Shown: positions 18,700-28,020, numbered from the stretch's first letter. The stretch is DNA of 64,000 nt from Flavobacterium sp. BFFFF1 (GCF_002256285.1 NZ_NKJE01000005.1:1-64000); one strand, 5' to 3'. A program made the numbers and translations. The notes: a model not told the origin generated them from the sequence alone.

Positions 18700-19828
18700 C
18701 CTTGAAATGTATCAGGCGTTCAATAACTGGATTGACGTCTAATTCGAAATACAAGGGCAATCGCAGCAGGCAATCACTGTACCTGTCAGATTGCGCTAAA
18801 AGTCGGCCGTCATGTTTTTTTAAATAAAACGGACTGCGATGGAGGCTGATATAATGGAATACCGCAAGAATATCCGCCGCTTTTAAGTACTCAATTAACA
18901 AAGTACGTTGTGCTGCTGATTTGCAGATTAAATACATCATGTGGCTGTTATTGGTAGCGAACTCCGGGACCACAGGCAACAAAATACCATTCGCTTCAGC
19001 CCATGTTCCAAGGCGGTCAAAATAATCTCGCCATAATGAATTTCTTTTATCCTGAATCCGTTCCAGATTTTCCAGCTGCGCCCACAGGAATGCCGCAATA
19101 ATCTCCGATGGCAGAAATGAACTTCCCACATCTACCCAACCATATTTGTCGATTTCGCCCCTGAAAAAAGCAGAACGATTTGTGCCTTTTTCCCAGATTA
19201 TTTCAGCTCTTTTTGAAAACTGTACGTCATTGATAGCCAGCATACCCCCTTCTCCCGAAATAATGTTTTTGGTTTCATGAAAGGAAAATGCTGCAAGGTG
19301 GCCGATAGTCCCTAACGCCTTTTTTGTTCCGTCTTCACCTAAATAAAAGCTATCAACCGCTTGGGCAGCATCTTCAATTACGAATAAATTATATTTTACA
19401 GAAAGCGACATGATTTTATCCATATCGCATGCCATCCCGGCGTAGTGAACCGGAACTATTGCCTTGGTCCTGTCTGTAATCAGCGCTTCAATCAGCTCAC
19501 AATTCATGTTAGGATTGTCCTCTCCCGAATCAGCAAACACGATTTTCGCGCCACGAAGTACGAACGCATTGGCAGTACTCACAAAGGTATACGAGGGCAT
19601 GATTACCTCATCGCCTGGCTGTATATCGATTAAAATAGCTGCCATCTCGAGTGCGTCAGTACAGGAAGTGGTCAGCAGGCATTTATGGATTCCATATGTT
19701 CTCTCAAAATAGTCCTGGCAAAGTTTAGTATAATGTCCGTTGCCGGAAATTTTGCCGGTTTTGACAGCGTTTTCGATATAACGCGTTTCGTTTCCAGTCA
19801 GGTAGGGCTTATTGAATGGGATTGCCAT
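18689..19828 (-). CDS. rffA: dTDP-4-amino-4,6-dideoxygalactose transaminase (RffA/WecE type)
   Basis: PLP aminotransferase of the DegT/DnrJ/EryC1 family, 379 residues. It would convert dTDP-4-keto-6-deoxyglucose to dTDP-4-amino-4,6-dideoxy-galactose (dTDP-Fuc4N). Visible features: N-terminal FNKPYLTGNE, PSYTFVSTANAFVLRGA, cofactor Asp153 in IEDAAQA, and the Schiff-base Lys187 in SFHETKNIISGEGG. The ETKN context is typical of RffA and differs from the H-P-x-K of other DegT members. The keto-sugar precursor needs RmlA (present) and RmlB (absent here). It lies 10 bases after the GNAT-MaoC gene, matching the WecE-WecD pairing in enterobacterial common antigen loci. Confidence 0.9.
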   Translation of the reverse strand: MAIPFNKPYLTGNETRYIENAVKTGKISGNGHYTKLCQDYFERTYGIHKCLLTTSCTDALEMAAILIDIQPGDEVIMPSYTFVSTANAFVLRGAKIVFADSGEDNPNMNCELIEALITDRTKAIVPVHYAGMACDMDKIMSLSVKYNLFVIEDAAQAVDSFYLGEDGTKKALGTIGHLAAFSFHETKNIISGEGGMLAINDVQFSKRAEIIWEKGTNRSAFFRGEIDKYGWVDVGSSFLPSEIIAAFLWAQLENLERIQDKRNSLWRDYFDRLGTWAEANGILLPVVPEFATNNSHMMYLICKSAAQRTLLIEYLKAADILAVFHYISLHRSPFYLKKHDGRLLAQSDRYSDCLLRLPLYFELDVNPVIERLIHFKDEG

Positions 19829-19838
19829 TTGATTATTG

Positions 19839-20960
19839 TTATTTTTTAATCAGGTCATTATAAGATAGTAAGCAAAGATTATCATCGGCATCCAAAATCT
19901 TTACCAGACAGATATAAATATGCTTCTCCTCATCAAAATAAGGCGTCGAGATCGTCACTTTGTAGTGCCGGTTTGGATATAGCGGTTTCAGGAATTTGTA
20001 GTAATAAGACATGAAAAGCGTGCCATTCCCGGGGAATTCGGTGCCAAAATATTTTGACATTTCGGCATTCGCAATCAGTCCATGCGAAATCCTTTGTGTA
20101 AAACCCAGCTTTTGTGCAAACAGATCATCAAAATGAACCGGATTAATGTCGCCACTTAAATTTCCATAGTTTTTAATATCCTCATCAGTAATAAAAATAC
20201 TGAACGCTATTTTGGGCAGCCTCGAATAATTTAATAAACTGTTGATATGAATGGTCGCAAAAGATTCCGTCATAAAAAAACCTTCCCTGCTCCAAACTTT
20301 CTGAACAGCATAGTTTTGGACCTGGGTTGACACCTTCATCTTACCAATACCCAGGTTTTTCATATAAGCTTGCGTAAACCTGATGATATCCGAGTAAACG
20401 CCACCGCCTGAGGCTTCAGGGAGGACTCCATACAAAACACCTTCTGACTCACTTCCTTCAATCGCACACGTCGCAAACCCAATCGTGGTACCGTTCCTGT
20501 TGACAAGGAAAACCCTTTTATCATCCTGTGTAATAAAATCGACCACCCATTCCTTATAGCCTTCCAGGATATTTTGCTTTTCTATGAAGGGATTTGAATT
20601 ATAATGGTTTGTGTAGCCCGGGAAAATCCTTTCAACCAACGCACCGAGTAACGAAGCATCATCTTTTACAGCACGAACAAACTCCAGGTCTTTGTTGACC
20701 AATTCTTTCGGCTCGTATTTCGAGAGGTCCGTATGGTAATATACCAGTGTGTCGGCTTGGAAATACGTAAATCCCAAAAGCGACAGTTTTGATATCTGGG
20801 ATAATTTCTCACAGGGAATGCGCAAAATCGCAATATCGGTGTCATTGGAAATCAGCGCATTGCCAAGTTCCCTGATGTTGATTGATTGCATGCCGATACG
20901 AAGGATGTTCATATTGAAACGGGCACTTTCCTTTTGAGACCTTAAGATAAAATCATTCAT
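19839..20960 (-). CDS. GNAT acyltransferase fused to a MaoC-type (R)-enoyl-CoA hydratase
   Basis: 373 residues with two apparent domains. Residues 1-240 resemble WecD-like sugar N-acyltransferases of the GNAT fold: an N-terminal half, then VFLVNRNGTTIGFATC (150-165), VLPEASGGGVYSDI (179-192) and the acyl-CoA region LGIGKMKVSTQVQNYAVQKV. Residues 250-373 form a hot-dog domain with the hydratase-2 signature LSGDINPVHFD, catalytic Asp271 and His276 (D-x4-H), and HG at 293-294. WecD alone acetylates dTDP-Fuc4N; MaoC domains hydrate trans-2-enoyl-CoA to (R)-3-hydroxyacyl-CoA. My inference is that the fusion makes and transfers a 3-hydroxyacyl group to the amino sugar from the adjacent RffA. Acetyl transfer with a structural MaoC domain is the alternative. 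Confidence 0.85.
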   Translation of the reverse strand: MNDFILRSQKESARFNMNILRIGMQSINIRELGNALISNDTDIAILRIPCEKLSQISKLSLLGFTYFQADTLVYYHTDLSKYEPKELVNKDLEFVRAVKDDASLLGALVERIFPGYTNHYNSNPFIEKQNILEGYKEWVVDFITQDDKRVFLVNRNGTTIGFATCAIEGSESEGVLYGVLPEASGGGVYSDIIRFTQAYMKNLGIGKMKVSTQVQNYAVQKVWSREGFFMTESFATIHINSLLNYSRLPKIAFSIFITDEDIKNYGNLSGDINPVHFDDLFAQKLGFTQRISHGLIANAEMSKYFGTEFPGNGTLFMSYYYKFLKPLYPNRHYKVTISTPYFDEEKHIYICLVKILDADDNLCLLSYNDLIKK

Positions 20961-20967
20961 TTTTTGT

Positions 20968-21897
20968 TTAATTTAAGATCTGGTCAATGATAAAAGGCTT
21001 TCTGTTTTTGGATTGGTCAAATATTTTCCCCACATAAATTCCAACAATCCCGATAGTGGTAATAATAATTCCGGATAGAAACCAAATGGAAACCATCAGC
21101 GAACTGTATCCCAGTACCTGTATTTCACCATCAAAATAACGGTAGACCGTCACCAGTCCAAATACAAAGGAAAACAACGACATGATCATCCCAAATTTCA
21201 CGAAAAGCTTTAATGGCTTGTCTGAAAAAGATATAATGGTGTTAAATGCCAGGCTAAGGAGCTTGCTGAAAGTATACGAAGATTTCCCTGATTCCCGTCC
21301 CGCATGTTCAACATCAACAACAGTTGACCGGAACCCGACCCAGTTTACAAATAATGGAAACGATTTAATATAATCGTTCATCAATAAAACTTCGGAAATG
21401 ACCTTTTTATTAAAAATTCCGAAATTAGCAATGGTATTGTCAAATTTTGTTTCAGTTAGATAACTGTAGGCTATTGAAAAAAGCTTTGAAGAGATTTTCT
21501 TTAAAAAACCGTCTTTTCGATTCTTCCGACGGGCCAAAACAATATCATATCCATTGGTTGCTTCGTGGTACAACTTTGTAATTTCTTTAGGCTGATCCTG
21601 CAGATCACAGTCCATAACCACGATCCATTCGCCGGAAGCACAGCTTAAGCCAGCCATAATCGCCGGATGCTGGCCAAAATTCCTACTCAGTCTTACGCTT
21701 TTTATATTGGGGTCATTGGCAGAAATCCTGGTCATTAAATCCCATGAGTTATCCGGACTACGGTCATCAACCAAAATGACTTCGTACGTTTTTCCGACAA
21801 GCTTCATCGCCAAATGTATTTCGGAAACCAGGTTTTCAAGAATAGCCTCAGCCTTGTAAACTGGACTCACAATTGAAATATGGGGTGCTTCCCGCAT
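20968..21897 (-). CDS. GtrB/DPM1-like polyprenyl-phosphate glycosyltransferase
   Basis: 309 residues. A GT2 catalytic domain covers about residues 1-230 with ISIVSPVYKAEAIL, ILVDDRSPDNSW, VRLSRNFGQHPAI and the metal site VMDCDLQDQPKE, the DLQD form typical of DPM1/GtrB. Two C-terminal TM helices follow (about 232-255 and 268-292). Family members put a sugar on undecaprenyl phosphate. It would supply a donor for a GT-C enzyme such as the GT39-like protein at 17188 (inference). It has its own -7 element at 21929-21936 and appears to head the unit 21.9-17.2 kb. Confidence 0.92.
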   Translation of the reverse strand: MREAPHISIVSPVYKAEAILENLVSEIHLAMKLVGKTYEVILVDDRSPDNSWDLMTRISANDPNIKSVRLSRNFGQHPAIMAGLSCASGEWIVVMDCDLQDQPKEITKLYHEATNGYDIVLARRKNRKDGFLKKISSKLFSIAYSYLTETKFDNTIANFGIFNKKVISEVLLMNDYIKSFPLFVNWVGFRSTVVDVEHAGRESGKSSYTFSKLLSLAFNTIISFSDKPLKLFVKFGMIMSLFSFVFGLVTVYRYFDGEIQVLGYSSLMVSIWFLSGIIITTIGIVGIYVGKIFDQSKNRKPFIIDQILN

Positions 21898-21928
21898 TTT
21901 TTAAATTTTATATGTTAAAAATAGCTCC

Positions 21929-21936
21929 CAAAATTA
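21929..21936 (-). promoter_or_regulatory. -7 element for the GtrB-like gene
   Basis: Minus-strand TAATTTTG matches TAnnTTTG, 32 bases before the ATG at 21897, in the 192-base gap after rmlD. It splits the locus into at least two transcription units. Confidence 0.45.
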
Positions 21937-22089
21937 CAAACTTTAAACCGATTAAACCGATTTACAAAATTCTGTTCGCCTGAAAACCTGCCCGGCGAAT
22001 TTTCTGATTTAGCAGCGGCAAAATAAACTATTCTTCTCCGGTACCAATTTTTTTTGTGTGTGAATTTCCATCACAAACCGGAAATTTAA

Positions 22090-22956
22090 TTACAACAACC
22101 TGCCGTTATAATTTTCGAGGGAAACATCCCAATATTCTGGCACGATTCCAAAACACGATTTGATCTTATCTTTATTCAATACGCTATATTTTGGCCGTTT
22201 TGCGGGTGTGGGATAACGTTCCGTCACAATCGCATTTAACTGAATTTCAACGTGGTTAATTTCAAAAATCTTTTTTGCGAATTCGTACCACGTACATTGT
22301 CCTTCATTGCTAAAATTATATATTCCGAACAATTTGTGTTCTGGTTTCTCCTTTGTTGATATAATTATACGTAAGAGTGTTTTCGCCAGATCAACAGCAT
22401 GTGTAGGTGTTCCAACCTGATCGTCTACGACGTTCAGACTTTCCCTTTCAGAAGCCAGCCGCATCATCGTCTTCATAAAATTATTTCCAAATTGTGAATA
22501 TACCCACGACGTCCGTATAATGAAAAACCGTTCCATTTCTTTTTCAACCGCTTTTTCGCCCTCAAGCTTGGTACGCCCATACACACTCATAGGGTTTGGA
22601 CGGTCGCGCTCGGTATAGGGAACCTGACTATTTCCATCAAAAATGAAGTCGGTTGAAATTTGAATCAGAATGGTGCCCTCCTTTTTACTGGCGTAAGCAA
22701 GGTTTTGAGGTCCTATCACATTGATCTGATGTGCCGTTTCCGCTTCATTTTCAGCCCGGTCAACTGCAGTGTAAGCCGCTGCATTGATACAAAAGTCGGG
22801 ATGTGCAACTGCGAAAACTGAATTTACGACGCGGCTATCCGTAATATCCAATTGTTGAGAATTAAAAAACAGAAATTGAATCTGTGGATAGTCCTCCGCA
22901 ATATACCGCAGGGACTTCCCCAATTGCCCATCTGCACCAGTGACTAATACTACCAT
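22090..22956 (-). CDS. rmlD: dTDP-4-dehydrorhamnose reductase
   Basis: Last step of dTDP-L-rhamnose synthesis: NAD(P)H-dependent reduction of dTDP-4-keto-L-rhamnose. 288 residues, usual length. It begins VVLVTGADGQLGKS (nucleotide-binding loop), with CINAAAYTAVDRAENE and the catalytic SVYGRTKLEGE (Y-x3-K). It overlaps rmlC by 7 bases. A 192-base gap follows before the GtrB-like gene, and I see no clear terminator in it. Confidence 0.95.
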   Translation of the reverse strand: MVVLVTGADGQLGKSLRYIAEDYPQIQFLFFNSQQLDITDSRVVNSVFAVAHPDFCINAAAYTAVDRAENEAETAHQINVIGPQNLAYASKKEGTILIQISTDFIFDGNSQVPYTERDRPNPMSVYGRTKLEGEKAVEKEMERFFIIRTSWVYSQFGNNFMKTMMRLASERESLNVVDDQVGTPTHAVDLAKTLLRIIISTKEKPEHKLFGIYNFSNEGQCTWYEFAKKIFEINHVEIQLNAIVTERYPTPAKRPKYSVLNKDKIKSCFGIVPEYWDVSLENYNGRLL

Positions 22957-23501
22957 GCTTGTCTTGCCTCTGAAAGTTTAGGAAGCTTTCGGTCTTTATC
23001 TGAAATAATCATCTCTGATGCGTCAAAATTCCAGTCAATGTTTATTTCCGGATCGTTGTAAATAATTCCTCCCTCAGACGCTTTATCGTAAAAATTGTCG
23101 CATTTGTAAAAAAATACTACCGTGTCACTGAGCACAAGAAACCCATGGGCAAATCCCCTGGGAACAAAAAACTGTCTTTGATTTTCTGACGATAATACTA
23201 CGGACACATGCTTCCCGTAAGTTTTCGAGCCGGGCCTGATATCTACTGCAACATCAAGTACTTCCCCTTGAATAACCCGCACAAGTTTGGCTTGGGCATG
23301 TGCACCGGTCTGGTAATGCAATCCACGCAACACGCCTTTCGTTGAAAAAGATTGGTTGTCCTGCACAAAATGAAAGTCGAGCCCTGTTTTTTGCGAAAAG
23401 AGTCTTTCGTTGTAGCTTTCCATTAAGTAGCCGCGATCATCATAATGAATTTTCGGTTCAAGTATAAAACAACCTTCAAGTGGAGTATCTATAAAATTCA
23501 T
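22950..23501 (-). CDS. rmlC: dTDP-4-dehydrorhamnose 3,5-epimerase
   Basis: 183-residue cupin that epimerises dTDP-4-keto-6-deoxyglucose at C3 and C5. It shows the family's DDRGYLMESYNERLF start, FVQDNQSFSTKGVLRGLHYQ with the catalytic His (RGLHYQ), DVAVDIRPGSKTYGKHV and FVPRGFAHGFLVL. Full length. It is between rmlA (6-base gap) and rmlD (7-base overlap) in one operon. Confidence 0.96.
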   Translation of the reverse strand: MNFIDTPLEGCFILEPKIHYDDRGYLMESYNERLFSQKTGLDFHFVQDNQSFSTKGVLRGLHYQTGAHAQAKLVRVIQGEVLDVAVDIRPGSKTYGKHVSVVLSSENQRQFFVPRGFAHGFLVLSDTVVFFYKCDNFYDKASEGGIIYNDPEINIDWNFDASEMIISDKDRKLPKLSEARQAW

Positions 23502-23507
23502 GTCGCA

Positions 23508-24365
23508 CTAAATTATATCTAAAAGATGTTTCCCATACCCGCTTTTGAGCAGTGGTTGGGCAATTTCCTGCAGCTGTTTCGCATTTATGAAGCCCATTTT
23601 ATAAGCGGCTTCTTCAATTGATCCAATCTTAAGACCCTGGCGCTCTTCAATAACCTGCACAAATTGTGACGCCTGCATCAGCGAGTTGAATGTGCCGGTA
23701 TCAAACCAGGCCGTGCCCCTGTCCAGGATACTGACTGTCAGTTTTCCGCGGCGGAGGTATTCTTTGTTTACGTCCGTAATCTCGATCTCTCCTCGATGGC
23801 TTGGCTTGATTTTACTTGCAATCTCAATAACGTCGTTGTCGTAAAAATAAATACCGGGAACGGCATAATTGGATTTTGGGCATTTTGGTTTTTCTTCAAT
23901 AGAAAGTACTTTTCCGTCCACATCGAAATCAACAACCCCATATCTTTCAGGATCATGCACATGATAGGCATAAATAATACCTCCGTCCGGATTGTTGTTG
24001 GATTGAAGCAGTTCGGCAAGTCCCGTTCCATAAAAAATATTATCGCCAAGGATCAATGCGGCTTTATCGTTACCAATAAAATCCTTTCCGATAATGAACG
24101 CTTCCGCGAGTCCGTTTGGATGTTCCTGTGCTGCATACTCAAAACGACATCCCAGTCGTGACCCATCGCCCAATAACTGCCTGAACAGCGGCAGGTCATG
24201 CGGCGTTGAAATGATAAGTACTTCCCTGATTCCCGCGGATAGCAATGTTGACAGCGGATAGTAAATCATCGGTTTGTCATAAATCGGCATTAACTGTTTG
24301 CTGACCGCCAATGTCAACGGATGGAGCCGGGTCCCGGATCCGCCTGCCAAAATTATACCTTTCAT
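23508..24365 (-). CDS. rmlA: glucose-1-phosphate thymidylyltransferase
   Basis: Makes dTDP-glucose from dTTP and glucose-1-phosphate, the entry to both the rhamnose branch and the Fuc4N branch (RffA). 285 residues; nucleotide-binding [16 protein letters not shown] at the N-terminus, [23 protein letters not shown], and the C-terminal [14 protein letters not shown]. It shares a base with the upstream Wzz-like gene, so the operon runs wzz-rmlA-rmlC-rmlD. RmlB is missing here. The DNA is visibly richer in G+C than the wzx/wzy region (30 of 60 at 23641-23700). Confidence 0.96.
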   Translation of the reverse strand: MKGIILAGGSGTRLHPLTLAVSKQLMPIYDKPMIYYPLSTLLSAGIREVLIISTPHDLPLFRQLLGDGSRLGCRFEYAAQEHPNGLAEAFIIGKDFIGNDKAALILGDNIFYGTGLAELLQSNNNPDGGIIYAYHVHDPERYGVVDFDVDGKVLSIEEKPKCPKSNYAVPGIYFYDNDVIEIASKIKPSHRGEIEITDVNKEYLRRGKLTVSILDRGTAWFDTGTFNSLMQASQFVQVIEERQGLKIGSIEEAAYKMGFINAKQLQEIAQPLLKSGYGKHLLDII

Positions 24366-25375
24366 TATGTTGTTCTTTTACGCATTTGATATCTATAAAA
24401 TCTCTTAATTCGGACAAACAAAATGAATAAAATCATCAATAGAATCGGCAAAACAACCTTCATTTTTCCAAGCGTGCCTTGCTTCTTTCGGAAATTAATG
24501 ATTCTGCTGTAGTCTTTTATAGTCTTATCAAAATTAATTAACTGAATTCGTTGATTTCCGAGCTCTGCGATCAGTCCGTTTTTTGTATTTATGATATCGT
24601 TAATTTGATTATTTTCATTATTGTAATATACCAATTTATCATTTCTTTGGTTGTTCGCGGCTTCGTTGGAAAATTGATCCAACAATGCATTAATCTGCCG
24701 GATTATTCCTTCGTTTTCGACCATTTTTTTTGAAATATTATTTACAAGCGACGCTTGTATGGCATTGTAATAACTATTTTCATTAAGATATTTCAATATA
24801 GGGTCTACACTATCGGAATTCGAAATCATCCCTTTGCTTTCAACATGAATCATGTGTTTTGTATAATTCTTACTGGTGGTTTCTTCTTTGATTACCTTAT
24901 TGATATCACTGCTTTCCGATAGGAGCTTTACGAGTTCAAAATTTTGGGTATTTTGTGCACCGCTGGGCATATTGGGACTACTATTGTTCACAAAATTGTA
25001 TATGTCGACTATGGGTTCAATTTCAATAATCCGAAGTTTTTTAGGATGTTTGACTCCGATTGATTTCAAAAACGTTGTATCGCCGTCCTTTATCTTGGAG
25101 TTCAATAGTTCCACTTTTCCATATAGATATTCTGTGCTGCCAAAGTTAGACCCTACAATAATGTTAGTGTTAAATCTATCCTCGGATTTATCCAGAAAAA
25201 AACCTATCACAACCCCAGCGAGTACTAAGAAACTGAAAACAATCAGGTTTCGTTTTACGAAAAGGATCGCCTCAAAAGCAGCTGTAGCAATACTGCTAAA
25301 AAAATCTCCGATTTTTTTAGAAATTACCGATAGGTCGATTTCCGGATCGCCAGAATTTTTACTTACTTGGCTCAT
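24365..25375 (-). CDS. Wzz-like polysaccharide chain-length regulator
   Basis: 336 residues with two TM helices: one near the N-terminus (about residues 43-63, [18 protein letters not shown]) and one near the C-terminus (about 306-322, [15 protein letters not shown]). The large periplasmic segment between them has a helical, coiled-coil-prone second half. This is the topology of Wzz/PCP proteins that set O-antigen chain length. It lacks a C-terminal kinase domain, so it is not a Wzc. It starts 2 bases after the upstream phosphorylase-like gene ends and shares one base with rmlA. Confidence 0.85.
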   Translation of the reverse strand: MSQVSKNSGDPEIDLSVISKKIGDFFSSIATAAFEAILFVKRNLIVFSFLVLAGVVIGFFLDKSEDRFNTNIIVGSNFGSTEYLYGKVELLNSKIKDGDTTFLKSIGVKHPKKLRIIEIEPIVDIYNFVNNSSPNMPSGAQNTQNFELVKLLSESSDINKVIKEETTSKNYTKHMIHVESKGMISNSDSVDPILKYLNENSYYNAIQASLVNNISKKMVENEGIIRQINALLDQFSNEAANNQRNDKLVYYNNENNQINDIINTKNGLIAELGNQRIQLINFDKTIKDYSRIINFRKKQGTLGKMKVVLPILLMILFILFVRIKRFYRYQMRKRTT

Positions 25376-25377
25376 AC

Positions 25378-27072
25378 TTAAATTTTGTTTACGTTAAAAA
25401 TTTGTTCTAATATCTTGATTGTAATCAGGTAAGTCGGTTTTACACCCGTCGTTCCCAGTCCTCCGGAAGCCAAAGTACTTCCTGTTTCTAAGGGATTATC
25501 TGAAGCATAATACGCGTATCTTACTTTTACATCGGGATTGATGCTTTTCCTGATTTTTGATGCTGATTGTATCGCTTTCTGGTAATAGGCACCTTCCATT
25601 TCAAGCCCGATCACGCCCCAGGTCGATTCGTGGAAGAATTTTAATAAATCCCTGTTCTGAAGTGATGTGCCCAAAACGGTCACCATCGGGCCTGCGAAAA
25701 CCGGGATGTCATTGCCTTCGAGCATGGCGGCCGTAAGCTCGTTCTCAAATGGATAATTGTCGCCGGTTCCTTCATTGATATGCGCTGAAGGAATCATGAT
25801 ATCGCCTTTGCCGCCCTCTAAAATTCCGGCCTTTCCCATGATGGACACCGACTCGACATTAAGGAAATGCTTTTTGTGTTTTGATTCCTGGTAAGGTTTC
25901 AGTAATTCGTCAATGGTTTCATAAGCCTGCTCGCCAAACGCATAATCCATCACAATGATCACAGGGCTGCCGCTTGGTTTTGCTTTTGAAAATGCCGATT
26001 TTTTCCAGTCGATTTTAGCCGTGTCGAAAATCTGTACATCAATGTTGGTACCTGATGTATCGGGAAGCGAAATCATCCCATGCAATTTTGCAAAATCTTC
26101 AACCTTATCCCGAACGTCGTGTGCGCCTGGCTTACTTAACTCCTCATACACATGAAAATCAGGTTTATCCTTGTATTTTAAACGGTGTACATATGGCGCA
26201 AAAATCGAATTCATCACACTGTGCATGTTGGCACTGATGATGTGTATCGGCCTGTCCAGAAGGTCGTTCTCCTTCAATGTCTGCTTAATGTTGTTTGCCC
26301 AGATTTCCCCGTGAATGTGGTGCCCCAGCCTTTCCCTCAAGATGGGGCTGAAAGTGATGGTCCGTTTGTTGCTTTCGAGTACTTCTTCCAAAGCGCCTTT
26401 TCCAAGCCAATAGATAATGTGCAGGAAACGGTCCGGTTTCTCGGCAGTTCCAAATCCGTCATAAATCGCAAGAATCTCTGCAAACGAACGTCCAAGGATA
26501 TTGGCCGTATGGGATATTGCCTTTTCCTTTTCAATTTGTGCCAGCTTTTTGGTTTGCAGGACGGTTTGTTCCAATTTCTGCCAATCGCGCGACACTTCAC
26601 CGCTCTCATCCAGCAAAATCCTGTTTTTAATCTTATGTGATTCAATGAAAATAAACGTGAGGTGTGTCAGGATATCATAGATATCTGAGCGACCGCGCGT
26701 GATTTCAACATTCATCTGCTCGTCGTCTATGCGATAACAGTTTCGTTTCCTTTTTGGCGGGATGATGGCCTTGAAATGTGATTTCGAATACCCTTCATCT
26801 GAAATCAGGTTGATGAAACGGCATTCCTCAATTCCGACCGGAAGCCTTTCAATAACGTATAAAAGGCCGCTGAGTTCTACTTTTTCTTCGGCTATGGAGC
26901 CATAAATTTCTGGTCTTAAATCCAGCAGGGCTTCCCGCAATGTTTCTCCTGAAACACCCATCGGCTTGTAGAAACCGCGGTTGAACAGGTGCCTGATGGT
27001 AATGTACAATCGTTCAATAGCTGCTGACGATTCTTGCGCCCTGGAGCGCGAAATGTTTTTAACTTCACTCAT
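25378..27072 (-). CDS. DUF6909-like protein with nucleoside-phosphorylase-like C-terminus
   Basis: 564 residues, cytoplasmic, no TM segments. The N-terminal ~230 residues are helical and charged (IERLYITIRHLFNRG). The C-terminal ~280 residues carry alternating beta/alpha segments and the motif VIGLEMEGAYYQKAIQ at about 501-516, closely resembling the E-M-E ribose-binding motif of MTA/SAH nucleosidases and purine phosphorylases. Also visible: DIMIPSAHINEGTGDNYPFEN and GPMVTVLGTSLQNRD, reminiscent of the family's strands before that motif. From memory, a Bacteroidota family called DUF6909 has this length and layout. A nucleoside- or nucleotide-cleaving role is inference. It has its own -7 element and heads the wzz-rml transcript. 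Confidence 0.8.
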   Translation of the reverse strand: MSEVKNISRSRAQESSAAIERLYITIRHLFNRGFYKPMGVSGETLREALLDLRPEIYGSIAEEKVELSGLLYVIERLPVGIEECRFINLISDEGYSKSHFKAIIPPKRKRNCYRIDDEQMNVEITRGRSDIYDILTHLTFIFIESHKIKNRILLDESGEVSRDWQKLEQTVLQTKKLAQIEKEKAISHTANILGRSFAEILAIYDGFGTAEKPDRFLHIIYWLGKGALEEVLESNKRTITFSPILRERLGHHIHGEIWANNIKQTLKENDLLDRPIHIISANMHSVMNSIFAPYVHRLKYKDKPDFHVYEELSKPGAHDVRDKVEDFAKLHGMISLPDTSGTNIDVQIFDTAKIDWKKSAFSKAKPSGSPVIIVMDYAFGEQAYETIDELLKPYQESKHKKHFLNVESVSIMGKAGILEGGKGDIMIPSAHINEGTGDNYPFENELTAAMLEGNDIPVFAGPMVTVLGTSLQNRDLLKFFHESTWGVIGLEMEGAYYQKAIQSASKIRKSINPDVKVRYAYYASDNPLETGSTLASGGLGTTGVKPTYLITIKILEQIFNVNKI

Positions 27073-27093
27073 TAAATATTATTTTCTAACCCG

Positions 27094-27101
27094 CAAATGT
27101 A
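27094..27101 (-). promoter_or_regulatory. -7 element for the DUF6909-wzz-rml operon
   Basis: Minus-strand TACATTTG fits TAnnTTTG and sits 21 bases before the ATG at 27072. No other promoter-like match was noticed between here and rmlD. Confidence 0.5.
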
Positions 27102-27114
27102 GGGTTTTTATCTT

Positions 27115-27987
27115 TTAGTTGGTTAATGTAAGGTTTATCGCGGGTTCAGTGATTTTTCCGGTATCCTCGCTTCCCTGTTTTGAAGGTTGCTTTTTATACC
27201 AATTTCCTCCGATGAAATGAAAGGTATTTACCGCATCAACAGGATTACAAACTACCACCGGAGCGTACGTGTCAAATTGTTCCATTTTACCCTCCAGGTT
27301 CTTATACTTCATAACATACTTATTCTTTGCGATGATCATCCACTCATACCCAATAAAAATCCCATTGTCCGGTACGGTGAGGTGAAATTTGGTGAGATCG
27401 ATCGTGTTTTTTTCCCATCCTTTTTTCACGCTGACGACAATGTCTTCACCGATCAAATCATTTTCCGGAAAACCCTCATCACTCACAGAAAAAATCCTTA
27501 ACTTAAATGTCGCATTCCGGATGTTGCTTTTCGTAAACACAATCGCATTTTTTATAAATGGTGTGGCGGCGTACAAACTATCTGAAGGAAAAAATTTGGC
27601 ATAAATCCACGGTGTTGCGCCAGATAAATAAGTATGCGCTATTTCTTTTGAACCCCCGATTTCAATTGTTTTGGTAGCTTCAGGCCTCTTTACTGAAACC
27701 TGCACTTCATCAAGCTGCCGCACTGATTCCTGAAGGTTAACAATGGTAGTATTTGAGGTTTTAACTGTTTTTGATTGATATCCAACCGCCGAAAAAACAA
27801 GTTTATCGGTTTGCGTTGCGCCAATCCTAAAACTTCCGTCTTGTTCCGAAGTCGCCCCAATGTTCCCGTTTTCAACCCAGATGTTCACATATGGAATCGG
27901 TTGTCCGGAAATGCTGTCTTTTACGATGCCGTGAATTTGGGCATTGGCCGATATACCGATCAAAAAAAATAGTGCGATCCTAAACAT
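27115..27987 (-). CDS. CarboxypepD_reg-like domain protein
   Basis: 290 residues with a signal peptide (MFRIALFFLIGISANAQ). A carboxypeptidase-D regulatory-like beta domain follows (about 18-95: IHGIVKDSISGQPIPYVNIWVENG, GSFRIG, VFSAVGYQ). The C-terminal 190 residues are beta-rich with FKLRIFSVSDEGFPENDLIGEDI and no motif I know. Exported, probably outer-membrane or periplasm associated. The N-terminal domain also occurs in TonB-dependent receptors of this phylum, but no barrel follows here. It lies 7 bases after the GH3-like gene, suggesting co-transcription with the M23 gene. Confidence 0.88.
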   Translation of the reverse strand: MFRIALFFLIGISANAQIHGIVKDSISGQPIPYVNIWVENGNIGATSEQDGSFRIGATQTDKLVFSAVGYQSKTVKTSNTTIVNLQESVRQLDEVQVSVKRPEATKTIEIGGSKEIAHTYLSGATPWIYAKFFPSDSLYAATPFIKNAIVFTKSNIRNATFKLRIFSVSDEGFPENDLIGEDIVVSVKKGWEKNTIDLTKFHLTVPDNGIFIGYEWMIIAKNKYVMKYKNLEGKMEQFDTYAPVVVCNPVDAVNTFHFIGGNWYKKQPSKQGSEDTGKITEPAINLTLTN

Positions 27988-28020
27988 TTGCTAATTATCT
28001 AATTATCCCATTCGCTAATT
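27986..28020. repeat. dispersed AT-rich repeat, copy 1
   Basis: On the minus strand this reads as repeated ATTAG/AATTAGC units, close to the sequence at 47720-47753 on the plus strand. This copy supplies the last codons and stop of the GH3-like gene. Probably a small intergenic repeat family of the genome. Confidence 0.45.
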
